From the NCBI GenBank assembly GCA_013791775.1, contig VMTE01000044.1:1-64000 (forward strand): a stretch of 64,000 nt of DNA, given 5' to 3'. Both the position numbers and the translations under genes were made by a program. Below, piece by piece: positions 52,120 to 62,262 of the stretch. Source of the stretch: Hyphomonas sp. (GTDB lineage: Bacteria > Pseudomonadota > Alphaproteobacteria > Caulobacterales > Hyphomonadaceae). The stretch's first letter is position 1, and each line of letters begins with the position of its first letter. Under the pieces are notes generated by a model that worked only from the letters and a program-made list of their open reading frames with translations, was not told where the DNA came from and did no database searches.

Positions 52120-53970
52120 ATGATCCTCAGACTGACTTTGCTCAGCGCCTCGGCGCTGGCCTGCAACGCATCCCTTGCCCATGCCGATGAAACCCGCACG
52201 CTCGACCCGGTCGAAGTCACGGGTTTTCGCCCGATAGAAGCAGACCGGGCCACCGTGTCGGTGTCCGTTCTCACCCCGGACGACCTGGCGGTGCGCCAAT
52301 CGCCCAATCCGGCGGACCAGCTGCGGGCGGTGCCCGGCGCGGCGGTGTCGCGGTCCGGCGGCATCGGCGGGCTCACGCAGGTGCGCCTGCGCGGCGCGGA
52401 GGCGAACCATACGCTCGTCTTGTTCGAGGGGATCGAAGTGTCCGACCCCGTCAACGGCGATACCGACTTCGGACTGCTGACGGCATTGCCCGTGGGGCGG
52501 ATTGAAGTGTTGCGCGGGGCGTCCTCGTCGATCCATGGATCGGATGCGATTGGCGGCGTGGTGCGTATCGGCGCGGCGCGCGGCACGGGGATCAACGGAT
52601 TTGCGGAAGGCGGCAGTTTCGGCACGGCAGGGGGCGCACTCGGCTGGGCGGGGGAACAGTTCGGGCTGGCTGCAACGGGCTTCACCACGGACGGAGTTGA
52701 CGCCTCGGGCACGGGCGGCGGGACGGATGGCTCCGACGCGCTGACTGGACTCGCGACCGCGAAGTTTGATCTGGGTGCGGACTGGTCCCTCTCCCTGGTC
52801 GGCCTCGCCAGGGCGGCGAATTCGGACTTCGATTCCGACACTGATTTCGACGGCCTGCTCAACGATGAGGATCACCGCACCGAGGCCGATCAGCGCCTCC
52901 TGGGCGCGGCCCTGTCCGGAACATCTGGCCGTCTCGATCACGAATTGCGCGCCAGTTTCAACCAAGTGGACCGCGACAACTTTGCGGATGGCGCGCTCAG
53001 CGATACATCGAAAGGCGCGCGCACGAAGCTCAGCTGGTCGCCGGGCTACACAGCCGGCGCGCACCGGTTCACCGGCCTCGTCGACTTCGAACGGGAGACG
53101 TATGAGCGCGCCGACATTGCCTTCGGCGGCGCAACCGGCGCTTCCGAAGCATTTGAATCGTTGGGTCTTGCAGCCGAGTACCAGTTGAGCGCCGGCGCTC
53201 TCGACGTGTCGGTCTCCGCGCGGCGCGACGACAACCGGGAGCGGTTCAAGGACGCAACGACATGGCGCGCCGGCGCCGGGTATGCGCTCGAACGCATCGG
53301 GGGTCGCCTTCGCGTATCCGCCGGAACAGGCGTCAAGAATCCAACGTTCACGGAGCTGTTCGGGTTCTTCCCGGGCAGCTTCACCGGCAATCCGGACCTC
53401 AAACCGGAACAGTCCACCAGCTGGGAGATCGGCTGGGACCAGATCGCCGGACCGGCAAACTTTGGAGTGACGTATTTCGAAGCCGACCTCGAGGACGAGA
53501 TCTTTACCGCGTTCAATCCGGACTTCACCTCGACCGCGCGCAACCGTGCGGGCAAGAGCGAGCGGAGCGGTGTTGAAGTGTCCGGCCGGTGGCAGGCAAC
53601 GCCGCGTGTGTCGGTGTCCGGGCAGGCCACCGTGTTCGCGTCCCGGGACGATGCGGGGGCGGATGAAATCCGCGTGCCGGAGTTGACGGCGTCTCTTTCG
53701 GCCGATTGGCTGGTGCGTGAGGAGGGGCTCCGGCTCGGCGCCGCGCTGGACCATGTCGGCGAGCAGGGTGATTTCGACTTCGGCCCGTTCCCGGCGCGGC
53801 GTGTGGCGCTGGACGCCTACACGCTGGCGTCGCTCACGGCGGCGTATCCGCTGACGGACCGGGTGTCACTGACGCTGCGCGGCGAGAACCTTCTGGACGA
53901 AACCGCCACCGATGTGTTCGGTTATGCCGGGCCGGGCGCCGGTGTGTTTGTGGGGTTGAAGCTGCAGTGA
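52120..53970 (+). CDS. btuB: TonB-dependent cobalamin receptor
   Basis: A 616-aa outer-membrane receptor. The ATG at 52120 has AAGGAG 8 nt upstream; a GTG at 52114 is too close to it. A signal peptide ends near LAHAD, then a TonB-box-like PVEVTGF, plug (QVRLRGAEANHTLVLFEGIE) and a barrel with C-terminal GVFVGLKLQ. The riboswitch and downstream btuFCD genes make cobalamin the ligand with high probability. Confidence 0.92.
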   Translation: MILRLTLLSASALACNASLAHADETRTLDPVEVTGFRPIEADRATVSVSVLTPDDLAVRQSPNPADQLRAVPGAAVSRSGGIGGLTQVRLRGAEANHTLVLFEGIEVSDPVNGDTDFGLLTALPVGRIEVLRGASSSIHGSDAIGGVVRIGAARGTGINGFAEGGSFGTAGGALGWAGEQFGLAATGFTTDGVDASGTGGGTDGSDALTGLATAKFDLGADWSLSLVGLARAANSDFDSDTDFDGLLNDEDHRTEADQRLLGAALSGTSGRLDHELRASFNQVDRDNFADGALSDTSKGARTKLSWSPGYTAGAHRFTGLVDFERETYERADIAFGGATGASEAFESLGLAAEYQLSAGALDVSVSARRDDNRERFKDATTWRAGAGYALERIGGRLRVSAGTGVKNPTFTELFGFFPGSFTGNPDLKPEQSTSWEIGWDQIAGPANFGVTYFEADLEDEIFTAFNPDFTSTARNRAGKSERSGVEVSGRWQATPRVSVSGQATVFASRDDAGADEIRVPELTASLSADWLVREEGLRLGAALDHVGEQGDFDFGPFPARRVALDAYTLASLTAAYPLTDRVSLTLRGENLLDETATDVFGYAGPGAGVFVGLKLQ

Positions 53971-54764
53971 AACGGGCATGCGCCGCTATTTTCCTGTCTG
54001 GATTGGCCGGCTTTGCTTCGGCAGAGCCGGTGCGTCCGACGGTCGTGTCGCTGGACTATTGCGCCGACCAGTTCGTGCTGGCGCTGGCGGACCGGGCGCA
54101 GATCCTTGCCGTGTCGAAAGATGCAGAGCGAAAGTTCAGTCATCTGAGGGACAAGGCAGCGGGGATTCCCAAGGTGCGGGCGGCGGCGGAGGATGTGGTT
54201 GCCCTCGGGCCAGATCTGGTCGTGCGCAGCTGGGGCGGGGATGCGCGGGCGTTGTCCCTGTACGAACGGTTCGGGATACGCACGGTGCAGCTCGGCTATG
54301 CTGACGACATCGACGGCGCCAAGGCGGTGACGCGCGACGTGGCGGCCGAGATCGGACAGGCTGCCCGCGCCGAAGTCCTGCTCGCGTCCCTGCCAGCGGC
54401 CCGGCCGCCGCGCGGTCTATCGGCACTTTACGTGACGCCGGGCGGCGTCAGCGCCGGCAAGGGCACAATGATCGAGGCGATCATGCAGCATGCCGGGCTC
54501 GCCAATGCCAACACGGGCGCAGGCTGGACGGCGCTGCCGCTGGAGCGATTGGTGCAGGCTCCCCCACCGCTGATGCTGACCGCGTTCTTCGGCTTTGACG
54601 ATGATGCGACCGACCGCTGGTCCGTTTCGCGCCATCCGGTCATGCAGCGCCTGATGCGGAACGCGAGGGTGATCGCGATGGACGAGTCGCGCGTGTCCTG
54701 TCCGGCCTGGCTCGTCGCAGACGAGGCGGAAGCCATTGCGCGGTCACTGGAGGCGTCGCCATGA
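53967..54764 (+). CDS. btuF: Periplasmic cobalamin-binding protein (BtuF-like)
   Basis: A 265-aa protein with GTG start overlapping the btuB stop by 4 bp. Signal peptide ending GFASAE; class III binding-protein fold with VVSLDYCADQFVLAL, GPDLVV and the C-terminal ACPAWL-type helix (VSCPAWLVADEAE). It delivers cobalamin to BtuCD. Confidence 0.87.
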   Translation: MKRACAAIFLSGLAGFASAEPVRPTVVSLDYCADQFVLALADRAQILAVSKDAERKFSHLRDKAAGIPKVRAAAEDVVALGPDLVVRSWGGDARALSLYERFGIRTVQLGYADDIDGAKAVTRDVAAEIGQAARAEVLLASLPAARPPRGLSALYVTPGGVSAGKGTMIEAIMQHAGLANANTGAGWTALPLERLVQAPPPLMLTAFFGFDDDATDRWSVSRHPVMQRLMRNARVIAMDESRVSCPAWLVADEAEAIARSLEASP

Positions 54765-55744
54765 GCCGGCTGACGCTCATGCTCACCGGCATCGCGGTGG
54801 TCCTGTTCGCGGTATCGGCTCTGGCGGGGACGGCGCCGCTGTCGCTTGCGGACTGTCTGTCGGCGCTGGCGGGGCAGGGAGGCGATGCGGCGCGGGTGAT
54901 TGTCTGGGAAATCCGCTTGCCGCGCGCGGCGGCGGCGTTTGGCGTCGGCGTCGCCCTGGGGCTGGCCGGCGCGGCCCTGCAGGGCCTCCTGCAAAACCCG
55001 CTCGCGGAACCGGGCGTGCTCGGCGTGTCGGCCTTTGCGGCGCTGGGCGCGGTGATTGCCATCTTTTTCGGGCTGGCCGGGGTGAGCGGACTGGTTGTGC
55101 CGCTCGCAGCCATTCTCGGCGCCGGCCTCGCCACCCTGGTGCTCGTGGCGGCGACATTGCGGGGCGCCAGCAGTGTGACCCTGCTGCTCATCGGGATCGG
55201 CCTGTCGAGCTTTGCCGGCGCGCTGGTTTCGCTGGCGATGAACCTCGCGCCCAATCCCTACAGTCTTGCAGATCTCGTAAACTGGATGATGGGCTCGGTG
55301 GCGAACCGTTCGTGGGCTGACATAGTGCTCGCGGCGCCGGCCTGGGGGATCGGCACGGCGCTGGTGCTTCTGGCAGGCCCCGGCCTGCGCGCATTGAGCC
55401 TTGGCGAAGACACGGCCATCAGCCTGGGCGCCGACATCCGGCGCACGCGCTTGCTGGTGATCGGTGGCACTTCGCTCCTCGCGGGCGCCAGCGTGGCTAC
55501 AGCAGGTGCCATCGGATTTGTCGGTATCGTTGCGCCGCATCTCGTGCGGCCCTTCGTGCGTCACGACCCGCAGCGACTGCTCGTGCCTTCGGCCTTGCTG
55601 GCCGGCGTCATCCTGCTGGCGGCGGATATCCTGATCCGCGTCTTGCCATTCCAGCAGGAGCTCAAGCTGGGCGTTGCTGCGGCGCTGGTTGGCGGTCCGG
55701 TCTTCATCTGGATTGCGGCGCGGCTCGGGAGGGCGTCGGCATGA
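54761..55744 (+). CDS. btuC: Cobalamin ABC transporter permease (FecCD family)
   Basis: A 327-aa permease with about nine to ten membrane helices. EIRLPRAAAAFGVGVALGLAGA, GLLQNPLAEPGVLG and GFVGIVAPHLVR are FecCD signatures. Overlaps btuF by 4 bp and btuD by 4 bp. Confidence 0.93.
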   Translation: MSRLTLMLTGIAVVLFAVSALAGTAPLSLADCLSALAGQGGDAARVIVWEIRLPRAAAAFGVGVALGLAGAALQGLLQNPLAEPGVLGVSAFAALGAVIAIFFGLAGVSGLVVPLAAILGAGLATLVLVAATLRGASSVTLLLIGIGLSSFAGALVSLAMNLAPNPYSLADLVNWMMGSVANRSWADIVLAAPAWGIGTALVLLAGPGLRALSLGEDTAISLGADIRRTRLLVIGGTSLLAGASVATAGAIGFVGIVAPHLVRPFVRHDPQRLLVPSALLAGVILLAADILIRVLPFQQELKLGVAAALVGGPVFIWIAARLGRASA

Positions 55745-56490
55745 TCTCCGTGAGCGGACTTTGCATTTCAATCGCCGCGCGCCGGATTGTGGACGGCCTT
55801 TCGTTCACACTGGACGGGGGAGAGCTCGTCGCGTTGACCGGCCCGAACGGCGCCGGAAAGAGCACCGTCCTGAAGGCGCTCGCCGGTGTGACCGCCGCCG
55901 CGTCCGGCGAGATCGGGATCTCGGGCGTGCCTGCAAGCGACTATGGCGCGATGGCGCGCGCAAGGCAGGTTGCCTGGCTCGCGCAGTCAAGGCCGGTGGC
56001 CTGGAACCTGTGCGTGGAAGATGTGGTTGCGCTGGGACGGTTTGCCGAGTCGCCTGCGGCCTATGGCCGGCTGGGTACGGGTGGGCGGCGGGCGGTCGAT
56101 ACGGCGCTGGCGAAGGCCGACGCTGTGCATCTGGTGGGGCGGTCTTTCCAGGCCTTGTCCGGCGGCGAGCAGGCGCGAGTGCATCTGGCGCGGCTCCTGG
56201 CCAGCCCCGCGCCCTGCCTGTTGCTGGACGAGCCGTGCGCCGCGCTCGATATCGCCCACCAGCTTTCGCTGATGGAAACGCTGGCGGCGGAGGCCGCAAC
56301 CGGCCGGGCCATCCTGGTCGTGCTGCATGATCTCGATCTAGCGGCGCGGTTCTGCAACCGGATCATCGTCCTGAAGGATGGCCGCAAGGTCGCAGATGAC
56401 GCGCCGGAGCGCGCGCTGAGCGCAGACGTCCTCGCGCATGTGTTCGGTGTGCGCCGGACCGGATCGGGCGGGTTAGTACGCGCCGGCTGA
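55741..56490 (+). CDS. btuD: Cobalamin ABC transporter ATPase
   Basis: A 249-aa ATPase. Walker A GPNGAGKST, Q-loop in VAWLAQS, signature LSGGEQARVHLARLL, Walker B CLLLDEPCAALD and switch His in VLHDLDLA. Its end overlaps the convergent sugar-transferase gene by 18 bp. Confidence 0.93.
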   Translation: MISVSGLCISIAARRIVDGLSFTLDGGELVALTGPNGAGKSTVLKALAGVTAAASGEIGISGVPASDYGAMARARQVAWLAQSRPVAWNLCVEDVVALGRFAESPAAYGRLGTGGRRAVDTALAKADAVHLVGRSFQALSGGEQARVHLARLLASPAPCLLLDEPCAALDIAHQLSLMETLAAEAATGRAILVVLHDLDLAARFCNRIIVLKDGRKVADDAPERALSADVLAHVFGVRRTGSGGLVRAG

Positions 56491-57177
56491 GAAGATCAGG
56501 GCAGGGATCGTCAACAGGATGATCCACAGATCGAGACCGAGGCTCCAGCGGCGCACATATTCGCTGCCGAGCGAGGCGCGCTGTTCAAAGCTGAGGCGGT
56601 TGCGGCCCTTGACCTGCCACAGCCCCGTGATGCCGGGCCGGGCTTGTTCGTAACCGGCGATATGGATGCCGTACGCGTCGCGCTGGTGCGGCAGGATGGG
56701 ACGCTGCCCGACAATCGACATGTCACCCTTGAGGACATTGATCAGCTGCGGCAGTTCGTCGATGGACGACGCGCGCAGGATACGCCCCACACGGGTGATC
56801 CGTGGGTCACGGCGAAGTTTCTGGAAGTGGTTCCATTCGGCGCGGGCCTGCGGATCGGTCTCGAGCAGGTATTGCAGGACCGCCTCGGCATCCGGAAGCA
56901 TCGAGCGGAACTTGCACATGCGGAACAGTTTTCCGCCGCGCCCGACGCGCGATTGAACGTAAAACCCGCTGCCGCCGTCCATCTTGATGGCTGCATATAC
57001 CAACAGCATCAACGGTGCCAGAAACACCAGGGCGCACAGCGAAATGATGATGTCGGCCGTGCGCTTGGCGCCGCCGTTGATTCCCCAAAAACCGCTCTGG
57101 TCGTCGATCGCATCCGAAATGTCGGATACATCAACGTCCAGGCCGGGCTCTTCTAGCCCCACCTCAAACTGGTTCAT
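56473..57177 (-). CDS. Polyprenyl-phosphate sugar-phosphate transferase (bacterial sugar transferase)
   Basis: A 234-aa monotopic-type transferase that primes polysaccharide synthesis by moving a sugar phosphate to undecaprenyl phosphate. After a ~37-residue acidic N-terminus, KRTADIIISLCALVFLAPLM is the membrane segment; GGKLFRMCKFRSM, RRDPRITRVGRILRASSIDE and PGITGLWQVKGRN are family motifs. It lacks the N-terminal multi-helix part of WbaP. With galU and UDP-xylose synthesis it points to exopolysaccharide or holdfast production. Confidence 0.9.
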   Translation of the reverse strand: MNQFEVGLEEPGLDVDVSDISDAIDDQSGFWGINGGAKRTADIIISLCALVFLAPLMLLVYAAIKMDGGSGFYVQSRVGRGGKLFRMCKFRSMLPDAEAVLQYLLETDPQARAEWNHFQKLRRDPRITRVGRILRASSIDELPQLINVLKGDMSIVGQRPILPHQRDAYGIHIAGYEQARPGITGLWQVKGRNRLSFEQRASLGSEYVRRWSLGLDLWIILLTIPALIFSAGAY

Positions 57178-57349
57178 CTTGGAAGGTCCCCTTGCGACGT
57201 TCCCGTTCGCAGGTGCACATAACCCCGAAGCCTGAGTTAGTGAAGCGTTAACCTTCAGTAGTTGGTCGCTTTTTTTGGCACACCGGCGTTAGCCAAGGCT
57301 TAGGACTAGCGGCGCTAGGAATGAAGGTTCCACGAAAGAGGTCGCATCG

Positions 57350-57610
57350 ATGCTGGCTGGCAAGAAACAAGATTCAGGCGTTTTGAATGCGCCCGCCAAG
57401 CCGCCGGGAGCGGCGCTCGCTGATGTTGCTGCAACAGGTGGCGATACGCTTCCCACGGCCCACCTTTCGCCGGCGCGCGCGCTTCAGCAGCGGCTGGTTC
57501 GGGAACTCGCTCAACCGGCCCGGTCCTGGCTGTGGCATTCGGCAGGTCTGGTCCTTACGGCTATTTTGTCGCTGTGGATTGCGGGTTTCATGCTCAGCGC
57601 GGGGATATAA
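57350..57610 (+). CDS. Small membrane protein of unknown function
   Basis: An 86-aa protein with GAGGTCGCATCG upstream of the ATG. One C-terminal membrane helix (about residues 62-85) follows a polar N-terminus, a tail-anchored layout. No family recognised. It lies 75 bp upstream of galU in the same direction. Confidence 0.6.
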   Translation: MLAGKKQDSGVLNAPAKPPGAALADVAATGGDTLPTAHLSPARALQQRLVRELAQPARSWLWHSAGLVLTAILSLWIAGFMLSAGI

Positions 57611-57685
57611 ATCCCCCAAACTGGCAGGTGATTTGCTAGACACGGTTAAGGGTTGCCGATGGTGAGCCCGTTCAGGAGCGAGTTT

Positions 57686-58555
57686 ATGCGTATCAGGAAA
57701 GCGGTTCTGCCGGTGGCCGGTCTTGGCACACGGGTATTGCCGGCGACAAAGGCCATTCCGAAGGAATTGCTGCCAGTCGTGGATCGACCCGTCATCCAGT
57801 ACGTCGTTGACGAGGCCCGGGAGGCGGGGATCGAGCACATCGTGTTCGTCACCGGGCGGGGCAAAAGCGCAATCGAAGACTATTTCGACCATTCCTATGA
57901 GCTGGAAAGCCAGCTGAAAGCCAAGAACAGGCTCGACATTCTCGCCGCCGTCGAGGCTTCGCGCCTGCCGGCGGGGGCCTCCAGCTTCGTGCGCCAGCAG
58001 GCGCCGCTGGGCCTCGGCCACGCCGTCTGGTGCGCGCGCGACGTGATCGGCAACGAGCCGTTTGCGGTGCTGCTGCCAGACGTCATCGTGAAGGGCAAAC
58101 CGTCCAGCCTGAAGCAGATGGCGGACGCCTTCGAGAAGGTGGGCGGCAATATCATTGCGGTCGATCCCGTGCCGGAAGACCGGGTGTCGTCCTACGGCGT
58201 GATCGCGCCGAAGTCGCGCGACGGACGGCTGATCAGCATGTCGGGCATGGTCGAGAAACCACCGCGCGAGACCGCGCCGTCAAACCTCGCCATTACCGGG
58301 CGCTACATTCTGCAGCCGGAAATCTTCGGCCTGCTGGAAAAGCAGGGCGCCGGCGCCGGCGGCGAAATCCAGCTGACCGATGCCATGGCCAAGCTGATGG
58401 AAACCCAGGCCTTCTATGCTTACGAATTCGAAGGCTCGGTGCACGATTGCGGCAACAAGACCGGCTATTTCGAAGCGGTTCTGGCCCATGCGCTCGACAA
58501 TCCGGACACCGCCGCGTTTGCCCTCGAACTCGTCAAGGCCGCCGCCGCACGCTGA
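57686..58555 (+). CDS. galU: UTP-glucose-1-phosphate uridylyltransferase
   Basis: A 289-aa enzyme making UDP-glucose. The ATG at 57686 has AGGAGCG upstream. PVAGLGTRVLPATKAIPKELLP is the nucleotide-binding signature (shown in part as GLGTRVLPATK), VIQYVVDEA and GVI-APKS follow, and GEIQLTDAM is the sugar-site motif. A strong terminator follows. Confidence 0.95.
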   Translation: MRIRKAVLPVAGLGTRVLPATKAIPKELLPVVDRPVIQYVVDEAREAGIEHIVFVTGRGKSAIEDYFDHSYELESQLKAKNRLDILAAVEASRLPAGASSFVRQQAPLGLGHAVWCARDVIGNEPFAVLLPDVIVKGKPSSLKQMADAFEKVGGNIIAVDPVPEDRVSSYGVIAPKSRDGRLISMSGMVEKPPRETAPSNLAITGRYILQPEIFGLLEKQGAGAGGEIQLTDAMAKLMETQAFYAYEFEGSVHDCGNKTGYFEAVLAHALDNPDTAAFALELVKAAAAR

Positions 58556-58680
58556 TCGGCGTTGACGCAGGCATGTGCCTTGCATCCGGCGACGGTAGGT
58601 GATCCGGCGACGGACACCGCAGAATACCAGACTAGCGGGAAGGCGGCCGCAGGGGACGGCGGGCTGCCTGTTCTGGGGGG

Positions 58681-58711
58681 AAGTCCGCCGGCTTTTCCGG
58701 CGGACTTTTTC
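58681..58711 (+). terminator. Rho-independent terminator after galU
   Basis: AAGTCCGCCGG (58681-58691) pairs perfectly with CCGGCGGACTT (58697-58707) around CTTTT, followed by TTT. Confidence 0.9.
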
Positions 58712-58749
58712 GTTTGTCACGGGCCTGCGGACGGCTACAACCTCGCCGG

Positions 58750-59745
58750 ATGCCAGATCCATCCCTGCTTCCGACCTTTGAAGACATCCTTGCCGCAGCC
58801 GAGCGCCAGCGCGGATATGTGCGCACGACGCCGGTACTGACCCACGCCGCGATTGACGCCGAGGCCGGCGCGCGGATCTTCGTGAAGGCGGAATGCCTGC
58901 AGGTCACGGGCAGCTTCAAGATGCGCGGCGCCACCAACCGGCTGGCCCAGATTCCGCCCGAAGGGCGCGCCGGGGGCGTCGTGGCGTTTTCCTCCGGCAA
59001 TCACGCCCAGGGCGTGGCGCGGGCCGCGCGCCTGTTTGGCATGCCGGCGGTGATCGTGATGCCGTCCGACGCGCCGCAGGTGAAGATGGACGGCGTCCGG
59101 GCGGATGGAGGCGAGATCGTCCTCTATGACCGCAACCGGGAAAGCCGGGAAGAGATCAGCAACCGCCTCGCGGCCGAGCGCGGCGCCGTGGTGGTGCCGA
59201 GCTATGACGACCGGGACATCATCGCCGGGCAGGGCACGGCCGGCCTGGAATTCGCGCGCCAGATGCAGGCCGACGGCGAAGCCCTCGACGCGCTGATCTG
59301 CTGCACCGGCGGCGGCGGCCTGATCACCGGCATTGCGCTGGCCTTCGAGCGCCTGTCGCCGGATACGCGCATCTGGACGGCGGAGCCGGAGGCGCATGAT
59401 GACTGGGCGCGGTCCCTCGAGGCGGGCGTGATCCTGTCCAACGCGCCGGGCACGCGGTCGATCTGCGATGCGATCCTCACCCCGGAACCCGGCAAGCTGA
59501 CCTTCGCCATCGGCAAGCGGCTGCTGGCCGGCGGCCTGCGCGTGAGCGACGCCGACGTGCGCGGTGCCATGCGCCTTGCGGCCCGGCACCTGAAGATCGT
59601 TGCAGAGCCCGGCGGCGCCGCAGCGCTCGCCGCGGCCGTGCGCCGCTTGCCGGACGAACTGAAAGGCAAGCGGATCGGCGTGCTGGTCACCGGCGGCAAT
59701 GTGGATATGGCGGATTTTCTGAAGGTTCTGTTGTCGGATGATTAG
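58750..59745 (+). CDS. Threonine dehydratase / serine racemase-like PLP enzyme
   Basis: A 331-aa fold-type II PLP enzyme. The Schiff-base Lys57 is in GSFKMRG, SSGNHAQGVA and CTGGGGLITG bind substrate and phosphate. It lacks the C-terminal ACT regulatory domain of biosynthetic IlvA, so it is the short catabolic/racemase-like type. Specificity between Thr, Ser and hydroxyaspartate is not readable. Confidence 0.86.
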   Translation: MPDPSLLPTFEDILAAAERQRGYVRTTPVLTHAAIDAEAGARIFVKAECLQVTGSFKMRGATNRLAQIPPEGRAGGVVAFSSGNHAQGVARAARLFGMPAVIVMPSDAPQVKMDGVRADGGEIVLYDRNRESREEISNRLAAERGAVVVPSYDDRDIIAGQGTAGLEFARQMQADGEALDALICCTGGGGLITGIALAFERLSPDTRIWTAEPEAHDDWARSLEAGVILSNAPGTRSICDAILTPEPGKLTFAIGKRLLAGGLRVSDADVRGAMRLAARHLKIVAEPGGAAALAAAVRRLPDELKGKRIGVLVTGGNVDMADFLKVLLSDD

Positions 59746-60097
59746 GGGGGGCTCATTCAGGCCGGCAGCAAATCGCCGAAGGCGGTCGTCCGGCAGTCAG
59801 AACCGAATGGCTGCATCTGGCGTTATTGGCGAACGGTGGGCGGCGCGTCACTGTGCAGGCCATTTAACCGGTGCGCTTAGTTTCAAAGTTCAGATTAGCG
59901 ACCGCTTAGGTGACTTGGGATAACGAATAGCCAGAAATGTCCTCACACGGACACTAAGTATCTGAGGCGCAATAACCGAATCGATGATTGGCCTGGTGGG
60001 ATGCTGCGCCGCATTTTTGGGATGCGATGGTTGCGAAGAGTCTGGACGTGTTGGTGATGACCTGATTCGGTAGGGCGATGAGCTCGGGCGAATTGGA
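59746..60097. other. Intergenic, probably contains the transposon left end
   Basis: No gene seen. The element's left terminus should lie here, but I could not match an inverted repeat with the right side. Confidence 0.4.
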
Positions 60098-61351
60098 ATG
60101 ATTGACATTGCTGCGGTCAAAGCGCGCTTCGACAGGCTTGCGCCGTATCTGGACGAGCGTGCGCGTCGGCTGTTTGTCGCGAATGAAGCGTTGTCGGCGG
60201 GCTGGGGTGGGATCACGGCGGTTTCTGAAGCGACGGGGGTTGCGCGCAGCACGATCGGGCGCGGTCTGGCGGAGTTGGGGCGTGACAATGCCCAACTGGC
60301 GGGCCGAGTTCGCCGGCCGGGCGGCGGCAGCAAGCCTAAGATCGAGACGCAACCCGGGCTGCTGGAAGCGCTGGAGGATCTGGTTCAGTCGGCGATCCGC
60401 GGCGATCCCGAGGCCACGCTCCGGTGGGTCAGCCGGAGCCAGCGCCACCTCGTCCGCGCGCTGGCCGAGCGCGGTTTTACAGCCAGTCAGAAATTGGTCG
60501 GCCGGTTGCTGCGTCGGCTTGGCTTCAGCCTTCAGGGCAACCGGAAGACGCGCGAAGGTGCTTCGCATCCCGACCGCGATGTGCAGTTTGAGCACATCAA
60601 CGAGAAGATAAGGCAGTTCCAGAACGGCTCGCAGCCTGCGATCTCTGTCGATACGAAGAAGAAGGAACTGGTCGGCGATTTCAGGAACGGCGGGCGCGAG
60701 CTTCGGCCCAAAGGCGATCCTGAACCGGTGCGCGTGCACGACTTCAAGATACCGGAACTCGGCAAGGTCGCACCCTATGGTGTCTACGACATCGCGGCCA
60801 ACTCGGGCTGGATCAATGTCGGTATCGATCACGATACCGCGGCCTTCGCGGTCGAGAGCATCCGGCGCTGGTGGCGTGCCTTGGGAAAGACGCGCTATCC
60901 CGGCGCGACCAGGCTCCTGATCACGGCCGATTGCGGTGGCAGTAACGGCGTTCGCGTTCGCTTGTGGAAGCGCGAACTCCAGACCTTCGCCAACGAAACC
61001 GGATTGTCCATCACCGTCGCTCACTACCCACCTGGCACCAGCAAGTGGAACCGTATCGAGCATCGCCTCTTCGCCTTCATAACCCAGAACTGGCGCGGCA
61101 AGCCGCTGCTCAGCCGCGAGGTCATCATCCAGTTGATCGCAGCAACGACAACGCAGGCCGGGCTCGACGTGCAATGCTGCCTCGACGAAAACGTCTATCC
61201 CAAAGCGATCAAGGTTTCCGACGCAGAAATAGCCGCCATCAACATCGCCTGTGACGACTTCCACGGCGAGTGGAACTACACGATCTCACCCCCCGATCAT
61301 GGGGCGTGGTGGCAGCAACGGTCCGCCCCTGGAACCAAGAGCACAAAATGA
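60098..61351 (+). mobile_element. ISAzo13-type transposase
   Basis: A 417-aa DDE transposase of the ISAzo13/Rhodopirellula type. N-terminal HTH (GITAVSEATGVARSTIGRGL), then catalytic Asp in ISVDTKKKELVGDF, second Asp in LITADCGGSNG and Glu in SKWNRIEHRLFAF. All three look intact, so it may be active. Terminal repeats and target duplication were not found. The next ORF overlaps by ATGA. Confidence 0.9.
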
Positions 61352-61689
61352 TCGATGACCCTGACAAGACCGATATCTTCATCTCGAAGCTCAAGCGTGC
61401 ATTGCCAATCGACGCCGGGCTCACCAAGGAGCTTCAGCGTTTCCTGGCAACAAAATCGCCCGAGATACCTATCCCGACAAGATGTCAGATGATCGACGTG
61501 CTGAACCTCGGTGACGAGGGCGGCATTGCCTGTTGCCTCGACATCGGCGGACCAGACACAACTGCCGCACATATCGTCTCCATAACCCATCTCACTTTCG
61601 ACCGCCGGTCACCGCTGTTCCGAGAGATCGACGCTTACCAACGCAGACGGATCAAAAAACTCAAACAGCAGAAAGGCCGCAGCTTCTGA
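61348..61689 (+). CDS. Small ORF translationally coupled to transposase
   Basis: 113 aa from the ATG at 61348, overlapping the transposase stop by 4 bp. Soluble, with a basic C-terminal tail (RRRIKKLKQQKGR) and no known motif. The overlap suggests co-translation and carriage by the element. Function unknown. Confidence 0.6.
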   Translation: MIDDPDKTDIFISKLKRALPIDAGLTKELQRFLATKSPEIPIPTRCQMIDVLNLGDEGGIACCLDIGGPDTTAAHIVSITHLTFDRRSPLFREIDAYQRRRIKKLKQQKGRSF

Positions 61690-61755
61690 ACTCTTCTCAC
61701 AAGTTGAAGCGCTTGTTCCGCATCAGACCCTAAATCACGGGCACCACTTAAGGCC

Positions 61756-62262
61756 ATGAAGAATCTGATTGTTGCTTCGTGCTTCGCTCTGTCTCTGGCT
61801 CAAGTCGGGGCGTGTAGTCGTTCGACACAAACGGGGGACTTTGCCGATAAGGCAAGAGCTGCCGAAAATCTGGTAAACTCCCTCGCGGCCGAGCTAGCCG
61901 ACAAAGTGGCTCAAGATGACTTCGTCACGGATGCAGAAGTAAAAACTCTCTTTGATCATGCTCAGTTTTCATTAGCAGGCCTCGAGAACGTCGAAATAAA
62001 AGGGCTTTCGATTGAAAGCGTTAGCGTGACTGACGGCCGCCTACAGAGTGAGTGGAAGGAATTCCGCGGCGCCCCAGATCATAAGTCTGCAGAAGAAGTC
62101 TTTTCGAAAATGCCCCCAAACCTTGTCCGCGAGGGGCGCAGCGCGATAAGAGCGCAAATAACCGCGACGTATTCGATGTCCGATCGCGAGGAAGACATTT
62201 CCGAGGCAATTACAATACTTCCGAGAAAAGTGCTCTTCGTCGAGAGGCGGATCGGTGATTGA
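61756..62262 (+). CDS. Hypothetical lipoprotein
   Basis: A 168-aa protein whose signal (SCFALSLAQVGAC) ends in a lipobox-like VGAC. The mature part is mixed helix and strand with no recognised domain. GC is lower than the core genes, consistent with an accessory region. Confidence 0.62.
   Translation: MKNLIVASCFALSLAQVGACSRSTQTGDFADKARAAENLVNSLAAELADKVAQDDFVTDAEVKTLFDHAQFSLAGLENVEIKGLSIESVSVTDGRLQSEWKEFRGAPDHKSAEEVFSKMPPNLVREGRSAIRAQITATYSMSDREEDISEAITILPRKVLFVERRIGD

Noticed and set aside
51976-53754. A 592-codon minus-strand frame opposite btuB
   Set aside because: Overlaps the riboswitch and the receptor and has no recognisable content.
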